A stretch of DNA of 64,000 bases from VHCN01 sp964589935. Its GTDB lineage: Bacteria > Verrucomicrobiota > Verrucomicrobiia > Limisphaerales > VHCN01. Of the stretch, positions 23,847-33,500 are shown one piece after another. The notes under the pieces are model-generated. The model saw only the letters and a list, made by a program, of their open reading frames with translations, did not search any database and was not told the DNA's origin. Each line of letters opens with the position of its first letter. Positions within the stretch are counted from its first letter, which is position 1. The stretch lies in contig CAZPVD010000004.1 of NCBI GenBank assembly GCA_964589935.1, positions 124,001-188,000 of the forward strand, given 5' to 3'. A program made the position numbers and the translations under genes.

Positions 23847-26702
23847 ATGCAGCATTTTTGGCCCGGAAGTTACTATACAACGTGGCGCCCAAATCTCGAC
23901 TCTAGATTGCCTGAGACGACTAGATACAGTGTTATAGAGTTAAAAAAACTCTTCACTATTCTATCAGGCCGAAAGCCAAAATCGCGGGAAAATTGGTGGG
24001 CACGAATGGCTCCATCCATAATCACAAGGGGCGAGTGTGAGATGCTCGGCCTCTCTGATCCCCGATTCAGTTATCGCGTAGTAATGACCACGGAGGATGA
24101 TTGGCTTGGCTTCGTCAATCTGCGACGCTTACGTAGGGTGGCGGACCAAGTGCGCAAGTCTGGAATTGTAACCGATCATCACAGGGCCTCGTCGATTGCA
24201 GATTCTCTCTTGCGGCTACCCGCCCGCTTTTCCCAGGATGACTGGCACATTGCCGCGCCCCCATGTGAACTTGTTGAACACTACGGCGAAGATATACCAG
24301 CACGCGCACAATCAGACGCTCCCGTAATTGTTCCATACATGAAACACCTCCACATTGTTGGTGGGGGGTTGTGCGCGCAAGCGTGCTGCTTTATGGCATC
24401 ACTCACGGCGTATCGGTGGATTAAACAAGTGGTGTCACTACCAGAAATTAGTTTCCTTGCCAGGTATACTGGAGGAACCAGCCTGAACCTAAGCGGTCTT
24501 AATTTGCAGGAGATTATTACGTTTTTCCAAAACCCCTCAATCCAACTTAACGCGTCCATACAGACTGATACATGGGATTGTGGTGCACACCTTGTAGACA
24601 CCGATTGGGATGATTTCCTCTCAGCTATCAAGGCATATCTTAATGCCGGGTGCCCAATACTGGTTCCAGTCGACGTAGACAGAATGAGCGGGCGGACAAC
24701 GGAGCAGTGCGGTGTCCAAGCAGTCAATGTTTACGCTGATAATTATGACAACATTTGGGGGATGCGTTTTGAATCGAAGCCCACCGAGGAACCCGCAAAC
24801 AAAAGGCATATGGTGATGGTGTTGGGCTACCAGCGCAACGGAAGTAACCTTATCTTTCACGACCCATTAGTTGGGCCGTTTATGAAAATGCACGTTTCCG
24901 CGTGCTTTCAGAATGCATGTTATGTCGTTCCGCGCACGGAGAAAATTGTCTGGGGAGAATTCCTCGATAATGCCACGATTATTCCTGTTACTCCCCCACA
25001 AGTGAAGCTTGGTCTGCTTAATTCGAGTCATTCGGAAAATCTGGACTCAGATCCGCAGGAGTCAAGAGGATTGATTCATATTCGCCATCTTTTTCAGCAC
25101 GAAATATATTTTCCACACATAGTAGGCGAACGTTTTAATTTTGAAAAAGATTGGAAATTAAGCCTCTGTCAACTACAAGATATTTCAAGTAGCGCTTTTT
25201 CGTTGATCGAGAAGTGCACAGCTAATAGAGTAGTAATTACATCGGTCCAAAACCACGCGAAACGTCTTGTTGATTGCGGATGCCCACCTGACCGTTGGAT
25301 TTGGTTGCAGATAGATGGCAGGTTTATCTTCTTTTGGGATGCCGAGTATGATCGGCAAAGTAGGCCAGTTGATTCGGACGGTGTTGAGGCGATCCTTTCT
25401 GTCGGACAATATGTGGGTGCTACTGTTGAATGGAAGATTTTCTACCGCAGAGACGATGGCGCCGATAATGGCTTGGAGCGATTTGTAATTAAAGAACAAG
25501 CCGAGACTCAGGCAGACCGCGACACCGACGACGTGTCTGCTGCCCTGATCACGTCATATCGGGGATCGTTACGCGAAGCTGTAACGCGCAAATCAACTCG
25601 TAGATATGACATAGATCTTTACGCGTTCATGCGAGCCGACAGCCCCGAAGTCCTTGGACAAATGAGTTTGATACGGGACTTTGGTTTCGGGGCTGCCATG
25701 AAGCAGATCGGCTCGGATTGCTATCATTTTTTCCGTAACTATCCAAATTACTTCCCGGTGCGGTTGGATCGTAATCGTGGATTCCCATTTTACATCAACA
25801 AAATCCCGTTCGAGCCAATTATTTTTACTTCATCGACTGTCTGTAGCCATCTTGCGTCCCATTTTTCTGATGAAAAATTCATTGATGAAACTGCAAGTAG
25901 AATTCGCGGGTTAATTCATGATCCGGATAAATTGGTGGCGGTTTCTACGTTTTTCCCAGAAATCACGTCAGACAACGAAATTCTTAGAGAGCAAGCCGCC
26001 AATGCGCTTATTTGCGTAATCGCCATTGTTAAACGGCTGAACCAAGAGCCTGAAACGGCGATTCAAGTCGTTGAGATGGTATGTGGTGGCCGCATTGGCG
26101 ACCGGAAACTCAGAAGAATCCAATCCAGTCCCAGATTGGAATTTGCTGATGATTTGTTTGAGTTTCTGGAGGCAAGTGTCCTTACCAAAGAAGACTGTTG
26201 GAAGCGCGTATCAGAGTGTCTCACTGCCATAGAAAGTTACGCGAAAGGACATGTGAGAATAGCCTTGGAACTTGAGCCAGGTCCCCTGTTTGCCTTGTCC
26301 GATTGGAAGGATTTAGAATGGTTTTCCGAGAACATAATTAAGTCTGGAATGTGTGAATTTGTAGGGTTGAATTGCGACTTTGCCCATTGGGCAATGGCTG
26401 GAATCGCCCCAGAAACGATTCGTGCCAGTTTGCATTCAGAGTTTGGCCCAGGCAAATTGATATTGCACAGTCATGCATCCGATTTCGGTAAAGGTCACTT
26501 TGGAGACCTTTATCCAACCGCGGTGCATTCTCGTGATTTTTTCTACCAGTGGGTGCAAGTGATTGCGGAGGCATACAGAGAAAGGGGCAAACCAACTCAA
26601 GAATGGGGCAATTTTATCAGCCTGGAATTGGAACTGACCGCTAACGCAGGATTTGTCCACCGGGCCATGGCGGAAATGAGACGAATCGGCATTAAACATT
26701 AG
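23847..26702 (+). CDS. Cysteine peptidase-like / TIM-barrel fusion protein
   Basis: A 951-aa protein. Residues 160-350 look like a papain/C39-type cysteine peptidase: C176 in GGGLCAQACCFMAS, H321 in KRHMVMVLGYQ and D339 in IFHDPLVG. Residues 350-660 are unassigned. From about 680 to the end the pattern fits a xylose-isomerase-like TIM barrel: NCDFAHW (D844, H847), LILHSHASDFGKGHF (H874, H876, D879) and a final E927/E929 strand (ISLELEL), all plausible metal ligands. No signal peptide. I know of no such fusion. It is monocistronic, AT-rich against its neighbours, and probably acquired. The peptidase half may process or cyclise a peptide that the barrel half modifies; this is speculation. Confidence 0.55.
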   Translation: MQHFWPGSYYTTWRPNLDSRLPETTRYSVIELKKLFTILSGRKPKSRENWWARMAPSIITRGECEMLGLSDPRFSYRVVMTTEDDWLGFVNLRRLRRVADQVRKSGIVTDHHRASSIADSLLRLPARFSQDDWHIAAPPCELVEHYGEDIPARAQSDAPVIVPYMKHLHIVGGGLCAQACCFMASLTAYRWIKQVVSLPEISFLARYTGGTSLNLSGLNLQEIITFFQNPSIQLNASIQTDTWDCGAHLVDTDWDDFLSAIKAYLNAGCPILVPVDVDRMSGRTTEQCGVQAVNVYADNYDNIWGMRFESKPTEEPANKRHMVMVLGYQRNGSNLIFHDPLVGPFMKMHVSACFQNACYVVPRTEKIVWGEFLDNATIIPVTPPQVKLGLLNSSHSENLDSDPQESRGLIHIRHLFQHEIYFPHIVGERFNFEKDWKLSLCQLQDISSSAFSLIEKCTANRVVITSVQNHAKRLVDCGCPPDRWIWLQIDGRFIFFWDAEYDRQSRPVDSDGVEAILSVGQYVGATVEWKIFYRRDDGADNGLERFVIKEQAETQADRDTDDVSAALITSYRGSLREAVTRKSTRRYDIDLYAFMRADSPEVLGQMSLIRDFGFGAAMKQIGSDCYHFFRNYPNYFPVRLDRNRGFPFYINKIPFEPIIFTSSTVCSHLASHFSDEKFIDETASRIRGLIHDPDKLVAVSTFFPEITSDNEILREQAANALICVIAIVKRLNQEPETAIQVVEMVCGGRIGDRKLRRIQSSPRLEFADDLFEFLEASVLTKEDCWKRVSECLTAIESYAKGHVRIALELEPGPLFALSDWKDLEWFSENIIKSGMCEFVGLNCDFAHWAMAGIAPETIRASLHSEFGPGKLILHSHASDFGKGHFGDLYPTAVHSRDFFYQWVQVIAEAYRERGKPTQEWGNFISLELELTANAGFVHRAMAEMRRIGIKH

Positions 26703-26795
26703 TAAATCACTAATGATAGTTGCAAAATTGAGTATTCAGGCGTATTCTTAAATGTTAGAAAGGCACCAAAAGTGTTCTGTTCCAGAAATAATAAT

Positions 26796-27020
26796 ATGAA
26801 AACCAAATCTGATTCCCGAATAACGGAATTTGCTCTTCGATTGGAGCGCAAATACTCACACAAGGTCGCGGAGGCGTTTTTGTCGGAAGTGGAGAGTGCT
26901 CGAAAGTCTGGTCGTGTGGACATTGATGCCTGTATGGATCGGGCCATCGCGAGCGACGCCAAGGCAGATACGTTGCGGAAGGTAAGGTTACGGACTATAC
27001 GCGAGCACTGCAATATGTAG
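26796..27020 (+). CDS. Small hypothetical protein
   Basis: A 74-aa mostly helical, charged protein (MKTKSDSRITEFALRLERK onward). It follows the peptidase/barrel gene by about 93 bases and is followed by a clean terminator 16 bases after its stop, so it probably closes that transcript. No family recognised. Confidence 0.55.
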   Translation: MKTKSDSRITEFALRLERKYSHKVAEAFLSEVESARKSGRVDIDACMDRAIASDAKADTLRKVRLRTIREHCNM

Positions 27021-27036
27021 CCTTGATACCAAGGCA

Positions 27037-27059
27037 GCCGGCAAAATGCCGGCTTTTTT
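27037..27059 (+). terminator. Rho-independent terminator
   Basis: GCCGGC, loop AAAAT, GCCGGC, then six T (27054-27059). Textbook shape, directly behind the small gene ending at 27,020. The rest of the gap to 27,652 holds the shared upstream element and no other supportable gene. Confidence 0.9.
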
Positions 27060-27406
27060 ATGCCCGAAGCAAAGGCAAAATAGACATCCAACATTTCAAA
27101 AATCGCCTCGCAAAGGGAGGCCCTCATTTCGCAAATCGATCGCTCGACAGCGAACAGTCGGCACGCGAAGCATGTTTGGCACAAATGATTTGCCAAGGAA
27201 TCCAGAAAATTTATCACTCAACTCATCGCTACCAACCGCAGATCGAGAAAATTGAAAGCAAGTTTAACGACTTGAAGCTCTGTCAGAGCGACCGGTGACA
27301 GTGATACAAGCCGAAAGATCCGTCGCGACCCGAGACGGTTGTGCGACTGGGTGAACCGCGAGGGGACATAATTCTCGCGTAAAGAATCCTTGATCTGATG
27401 AGCAAA

Positions 27407-27467
27407 CCCGTCTGATACAGGATTCACCTTACTCCTTTAGTTCTGCTCCGTTCGAGCAATATACAGG
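27407..27467 (+). promoter_or_regulatory. Shared upstream element, copy 2
   Basis: Matches 20,423-20,483 at about 56 of 61 bases, including CCCGTCTGATAC, CTTACTCC, the 15-base spacer and TTCGAGCAATATAC. It lies 186 bases before the beta-helix gene, the head of the RHS operon. The leader between them includes a GGCCGCCGGCC/GGGGCGGCC-type GC-rich stem. Confidence 0.75.
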
Positions 27468-27652
27468 AATTGCTCTGACTGCTACAAGACCGGTGTATTT
27501 CCTGCGTCGGGCCGCCGGCCAAAACGGGGCGGCCTCCGTGAAGGAAATGAACCCAAACTGAAAAGCCGATGAAAGCCCGGTGCGTTTTGCCCGAAACCTG
27601 TGTCCCGTTTGACTTGGGCGGCGTGCCGGCATTCCCATCGCGAGGAACTTCC

Positions 27653-30547
27653 ATGAACACGAAACACTGTGCGGTGGCATTGATGCTGGTCCTTCTGGCC
27701 GCAAGTCCGCTGCGGGCGGCCAACGGAGCCTACGTCGTCGGACGCGGCGCCCATTCTCGCATCATCCAGACCGTCTCAACCGATGCGCGCGGCAGGACCG
27801 TCGCAAGCGCCTACGTCGAAATGGAAGGTGGGATGCATTATTGGGACAACGGCCAATGGCAGGAGACTCAGGAACGGTTCGAGGTTCATCCCGAAGGCGC
27901 GGTCGCCAAGCTCGGGCCGCACAAGGTCATCCTGAGCCCGAACCTGCATACCCTGGGAGCGGTGGATCTGCTGACCTCGGACAACAAGCGTTTGCGCAGC
28001 CATGTGCTCGGCCTGTGCTACCTCGACGTGGTCACGGGCAAACGGGTCGTCATCGGCGGCGTCAAGGACTGCAACGGCGAACTACTGCCGCCCAACCGCG
28101 TCATCTATCGGGACGCGTTCAACGACGTCCGGGCCGACGTGCTCTACACCTACAAGAAGGCCGGGTTTGAGCAAGACGTGATCCTGCGCGAACCGCTGGC
28201 GGCGCCAGAGGAGTATGGACTGAATTCGCGGGTTGTGCGCCTGGAGATCATCACCGAATTTCTCCAGCCGCCGGCACCCCGCAAGGAACTGCAGCGGATG
28301 GGGCACTTGGTGGACGAACGGCTCGTGTTTGGCGCAATGCACATGGGACCGGGACAGGCGTTCCTGCTCGTCAACATGAAGCCCGGCTCCGTGGTGGTGA
28401 CCAAGAGCTGGCAACAGCTCCAAGGACGCGACCTGCTCATCGAAGCCGTGGATTACCTCGCGATAAAGCCCTATCTGGACACTCTGGTTGCGGCCAACGG
28501 GAGGAAGAACCAAGGCAAGGACACCGTGAAGATCGCCGCCGTGACGAAGGAATTCTCCCTGCCGGCGCGGCCCCCGGCGGCCCACGCTCCCGCGCAAACC
28601 ATTCAAGTGGCCAGCGTGCTCCTGCCGCGGCCAAGGGAAACCGGTGTGGTGATTGACTACAACCTCTTGAGCAGCGCGAGCGACGTCACCCTTCAAGGGG
28701 ACACGACCTACTACGTGACCGGGCCGATCACCCTGAGCGGCACCACGACAATCGAGGGCGGCACGGTGGTGAAGTATGCCAGCACCAACACGCCGAGCCT
28801 GACGTTGAGCGGCACCGTGGTGTGCAAGACCGGGAGCTACCAGCCGGCCGTGTTCACGGCCAAGGACGACAACACCATCGGGGCGGTCATCAGCGGATCG
28901 AGCGGCAGCCCCAGCGGTTCCTATGCCGACACCGCGCTCATCCTCTCGCAATCCAACAGCGTTCTCCAAGGAATGCGCATTGCCTACGCGCGGCAGGCCA
29001 TTGACTACAGCGGCACCAGCGGCCACACGCTCACCGACGCGCAGATTTTGAAGGCGGATAACGGGCTGGTGATGAACACGGCCACGAACACAGTCCGCAA
29101 CGTCCTGTTCTACAACGTCCTCACCAACTTCCTCGGTGAATCGTTCATCGCCAACGTCGAGCAAACGACCTTTCACATTGCCGATTCCCTGGCCTACGAC
29201 GACCTGACCAACAGCGTGGTGAACATCACCAACAGCCTCGTCGTGGCGGTGACGAACTTCAACGGCCTGACCTACAACACGAATGCGACGGTGGTGTTGA
29301 GCAGTGACTCAGGGGTGTTCCAGACCGTGGGAGCCGCTGCCCACTACCTGAGCGACGGCAGTCCCTACCGCGACTTGGGTGTGACGAATCTCACCACGGG
29401 CCTTCTGGGTTCCCTGCAACGCAAGACCACGTATCCACCCACGGTTTACAGCCAGGGTTACATCACCAACTCCCTGACCCTGTTCCCGGCGGTGCGGCGG
29501 GACAATGACACGCCGGACTTGGGCTACCACTATGACACGATTGACTACGCCGTGGGCTGGATGGTGCTCACGAATCAATCCGTCCTGACCGTCATGCCGG
29601 GCACGGTCATCGCCACGTTCAGTCCTACCAACAACACCTATGGCCTGCTCCTGTCCGATGGCACGCAGTTGTCCTGTGAAGGAACGCCGGTCGTCCCCAA
29701 CCGGTTCGTGCGTTACCACACGGTTCAGGAGCAGGCCAGCTCAACCTGGGGTGCCACGGCAGACCCCGGCATCATCGGCCCGACGTGGGCCACGACTAAC
29801 GCGCCCACAGTCACCGTGCGCTTCACCGAATGGTGGCAGATGGCCGACGGCGGAGACCATTTCAAGGCGGGCAACCTTATCTCCGGCATGACTCCCTATT
29901 CGCTGCGGGACTGCGTGTTTGGCGGCGGCGGAGTGTCCTCGGCCGGGGCGTCCCTCGCGGTGACCAACTGCCTTTTCCAACGGGTGGGAACAACCCTGAC
30001 CGGCACCGGTGCCATGAACACCTCGTTCATGAACAATCTCTTCTGGAACGGCGTGCTGACGCTGCATCAGGGCACGAACGCGACCGTGACAGTGCAGAAC
30101 AACCTGTTCGACACGGTGGCCATTGCCGAGACGAACACGACGGCCAACTCCTACAACGGCTATTTCAGCACCACGGCGTTGAGTGGATCCAGTGGCGGCG
30201 ATGTGACGCTGACCAACCTCACGTATCAGGCTGGGCCGCTGGGCAACTACTACCAGCCGACGAACAGCCTTCTCATCAACGCGGGCAGCGTGACGAATGC
30301 GGGCTTGGCCGGCTTCTACCATTACACCACCACCACGAACCAGGTGAAGGAGGGCACAACGCCGCTCGACATCGGCTTGCACTACATCGCCGTGGACGGT
30401 AACGGCAACCCGGTGGACACGGACGGCGACGGTGTGCCGGACTACATCGAGGACAAGAACGGCAACGGCGGCGTGGACGGCAGCGAAACCAACTGGCTGC
30501 TCAAGGTCGCCATCACGAGGCCCAAACCCGGCGTGATCATCCCGTAG
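27653..30547 (+). CDS. Secreted parallel beta-helix repeat protein
   Basis: A 964-aa exported protein. I use ATG 27653, which gives a clean signal peptide (MNTKHCAVALMLVLLAASPL, cleavage after RAA) and has GAGGAA eight bases upstream. Residues 30-330 form an N-terminal domain. From about 370 on, short N-T-L-T-N-type repeats rich in glycine, asparagine and threonine indicate a right-handed beta helix. The C-terminus has DTDGDGVPDYIEDKNGNGG, a thrombospondin-type calcium-binding repeat. It precedes the RHS gene by 40 bases with no terminator, so they share a transcript. Probably a surface structural partner or carbohydrate-binding component for the RHS protein. A degenerate copy of its first 120 bases lies at 23,273. 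Confidence 0.75.
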   Translation: MNTKHCAVALMLVLLAASPLRAANGAYVVGRGAHSRIIQTVSTDARGRTVASAYVEMEGGMHYWDNGQWQETQERFEVHPEGAVAKLGPHKVILSPNLHTLGAVDLLTSDNKRLRSHVLGLCYLDVVTGKRVVIGGVKDCNGELLPPNRVIYRDAFNDVRADVLYTYKKAGFEQDVILREPLAAPEEYGLNSRVVRLEIITEFLQPPAPRKELQRMGHLVDERLVFGAMHMGPGQAFLLVNMKPGSVVVTKSWQQLQGRDLLIEAVDYLAIKPYLDTLVAANGRKNQGKDTVKIAAVTKEFSLPARPPAAHAPAQTIQVASVLLPRPRETGVVIDYNLLSSASDVTLQGDTTYYVTGPITLSGTTTIEGGTVVKYASTNTPSLTLSGTVVCKTGSYQPAVFTAKDDNTIGAVISGSSGSPSGSYADTALILSQSNSVLQGMRIAYARQAIDYSGTSGHTLTDAQILKADNGLVMNTATNTVRNVLFYNVLTNFLGESFIANVEQTTFHIADSLAYDDLTNSVVNITNSLVVAVTNFNGLTYNTNATVVLSSDSGVFQTVGAAAHYLSDGSPYRDLGVTNLTTGLLGSLQRKTTYPPTVYSQGYITNSLTLFPAVRRDNDTPDLGYHYDTIDYAVGWMVLTNQSVLTVMPGTVIATFSPTNNTYGLLLSDGTQLSCEGTPVVPNRFVRYHTVQEQASSTWGATADPGIIGPTWATTNAPTVTVRFTEWWQMADGGDHFKAGNLISGMTPYSLRDCVFGGGGVSSAGASLAVTNCLFQRVGTTLTGTGAMNTSFMNNLFWNGVLTLHQGTNATVTVQNNLFDTVAIAETNTTANSYNGYFSTTALSGSSGGDVTLTNLTYQAGPLGNYYQPTNSLLINAGSVTNAGLAGFYHYTTTTNQVKEGTTPLDIGLHYIAVDGNGNPVDTDGDGVPDYIEDKNGNGGVDGSETNWLLKVAITRPKPGVIIP

Positions 30548-30587
30548 CGACGAAGAACAAGGAACACTCCGAACTGGACACATTTTT

Positions 30588-33500
30588 ATGAAAGCAACTC
30601 GTCATCTCACGCACATCATCGGGATTATAGGCATCGTCCTGACAACAGCACTCCACGGAGCGGAAACCAAAAGTGCTGCCGACCGAATCGTAAGATTTGT
30701 GGATTTCGGCCAACGAATTGTTTGGGTGGGAGACACGGCACCCAGCGAAGTTGAATCGGCTGAACTTCTGGCAATCCTTGAATTGGCACGAAACAACAAC
30801 AAGACCGGTGTTTGCAACGGATTGGATAAATTTTTGGAGACCCACGCCGTTTCGCCGTGGGCACCTTCATTGCATAGCATTTTGGGCAAGCACTACTACA
30901 ACATCGGACGTTACACTCTGGCCCTGTCGCATTTGGAGACCGCGTGGAACATGACCAAGGAGGCGAAGAACGGGAAGGCCAAGCAGGTTGCTGATTTCGC
31001 CTTCGCCCATTGGACCCGGCTTTTGGCCTCGCTGGGCAGGGTGGAAACCCTTCGGCAGTTATTCAAAGAGACTCAAGGCCGCGTCTACGATCGCGGGCCC
31101 TTATCGCAGATGGTTGCTGTCACCCAGGAAGCGTCAACCATCATGACAAACCGGCCCGGAGATTCGTTCAAGTGCGGCACCTATGCATTGAGCCATGTGG
31201 GAGCCAAAATGTTGGGCACAAATTTCATTTCCAAGTCCCTCATGAGCATTCCATCGCCGTCCACCGGGTTTTCCATGTCTGTCCTGGCGGATTACTCCAA
31301 ACAGTTCAAACTTGATCTGGTTCCGGCCCGTCGAATTGCGGGCACGGGATTGATCGTCCCCTCGGTCGTGCATTGGAATCAAAACCACTATGCGGCCATA
31401 ACGGAACAGAGCGGTGAGTTTTACCGGGTGGTCGATCCCACCTTTGGGTATCACCGCTTCATGACACTGGAAACCATTAACGCAGAGGCTAGCGGGGAAT
31501 TCCTCATTCCTGAAAATCAGGTTTCCAAGGATTGGCAGGTGCTGACAGAGACAGAGGCACGCCAGATCATTGGACGGGGTTATCCTTATCTCCTGTATAA
31601 TTGGCACGATGGGAGTTGTCCTGAGCCAGCTACCGAAGGCACCTGTCCAAACTGCCCAGAAGGCAGCGGTGGAGCAGGTTCTGGTGGTGGGCCGGGCGGT
31701 TGCAAAACATGTCCCAAAGGTGCCTCGGAACCGGGCATGCCAGTCTGGCGTGTGTCGGAGCCATGGATCAATGTATGGATCCATGATGAGCCTTTGGGTT
31801 ATCAACCCAGTCGCGGGCAAAGGATTTCAGCTCCCATATATTATAAACAACGAGATGGAACCCTTTCAGCTTTATATTTCTTCTGCTTTGGTGTGTCATG
31901 GAACAGCCCGCTGCAATCATTTGTAGAGTTTGATTACGATTCATGGCCGACGCACCTTTGGTCGTGGATTCACTATCCGGCTGGCTCCAGCGATATCGAG
32001 TTTACAACCGCTCCATGGAGTTACAGGGGCTACATGAACAACACGCTAAGAACGGTTCTGACAAATGCAAACGGACAGGTGACGGGCATGGAAGTAAAAT
32101 ACCCTGGCGGAATCAAGGATATTTACGATTTCGGAGTGACTAACTCGCAGACGAATGTCGTGTATGCATTCATTACAAGTCGCACCGACTCAAAAGGGTT
32201 CACGACGCGCTATATGTATGACGCCGATGCCATTACAAATAGCGTCGTTCGGCTTACAGGCATCGTTGACGCGGACGGAAAAACTAACACAATCACCTAC
32301 GTCAGCACCAATGCCTATAGCACAAACCTGATCGCTTCAGTCACCGATCCGTTCGGCCGTAGTGCTACATTCGATTACGACGACAATGGTGTTTTAACAA
32401 ATGTCACGGATGTGGCCGGCTTGTCCTCAAGGTTTCTCTATGATGATAACGGCTGGCCAACGAATCTCATCACGCCGTATGGGACAAACTATTTCACCTA
32501 CCAGCTAACAAATCTCATTTCTGCCTACCAAGTCCGGGCGGTCTACGTCACCGAGGCGGATGGAGGGAAAAGCCTCTATTGCTATGCGTCGGATTTGACC
32601 AACGTGCCATCATCTTACCCAAGCAGCGAGGTCCCGACCAACACGCCTATCGACACCCTTCAAAACACCCACTTGGATGCGCGAAATAGTTTCGTCTGGA
32701 ACCGGCAGCAATACAGCCGCCTTTCAACAAATTTCCTTAACACACTCGACCTCGGCAATTTGACGACGAATGATTTTGCAATCGCTCGGCAACGGATATG
32801 GATTTATCCTGGGAACCACGGGAGTGTAAACACATTGTCCGTCCAGCGCGATCCGAGCCCTGAGGGGACGACACCAGGGTTGAAGACATGGTATGACTAT
32901 CCAGACAAGATCGGCAACGATCCAGAATTGATTGGAACACAGATTCTTCCTGGAGTAATTGCTCGCGTGCTGCCAGATGGCTCGACATGGTGGCGGTGGT
33001 TTCAACGGGACGACTGGGGGACGGTGACAAACATGGTGGAAACCTACACTTCCGGCACTTCAATTGGCACCCGAACGAACATCTATACCTACTCCACCAA
33101 CAAGATTGACCTTCTCTCCGTCACCGGTCCTGATGGCAATGTCCACGCCAGCTATGGCTACGACACCAATCACAACGTCCTCGCGTTCACCAACGCAGTC
33201 GGCGATGTCACCAGCTACACTTACGATGCCAACAATCGTGTGACCAGCATCACACGGCCAACGGGTCTGACCACGACCAACATCTACAACAGCGACGGCT
33301 GGCTGGATACCACCATCGACGTTGAGATCGCCCGGACGAATTCCTACACCTACACCAACGGGCTGGTCTATACCCACACAGACGAGCGCGGCCTGACGAC
33401 GACGAATATTTGGGACGCCCTGCAACGCCTGACGAGCGTCACCTACCCGGACGGCACTTACACCTCCAACCAATACACCTATCTGGACCTGACGGCCACG

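Noticed and set aside
27023..27298. 91-codon frame after the small hypothetical gene
   Set aside because: It runs through a clean rho-independent terminator and has no recognisable domain or ribosome-binding site.
28082..29176. Long minus-strand frame opposite the beta-helix gene
   Set aside because: GC-rich shadow of the plus-strand gene; no motifs, while the plus strand has a signal peptide and repeats. The same holds for the long minus frames at 33,060, 33,978, 37,801 and 41,315.
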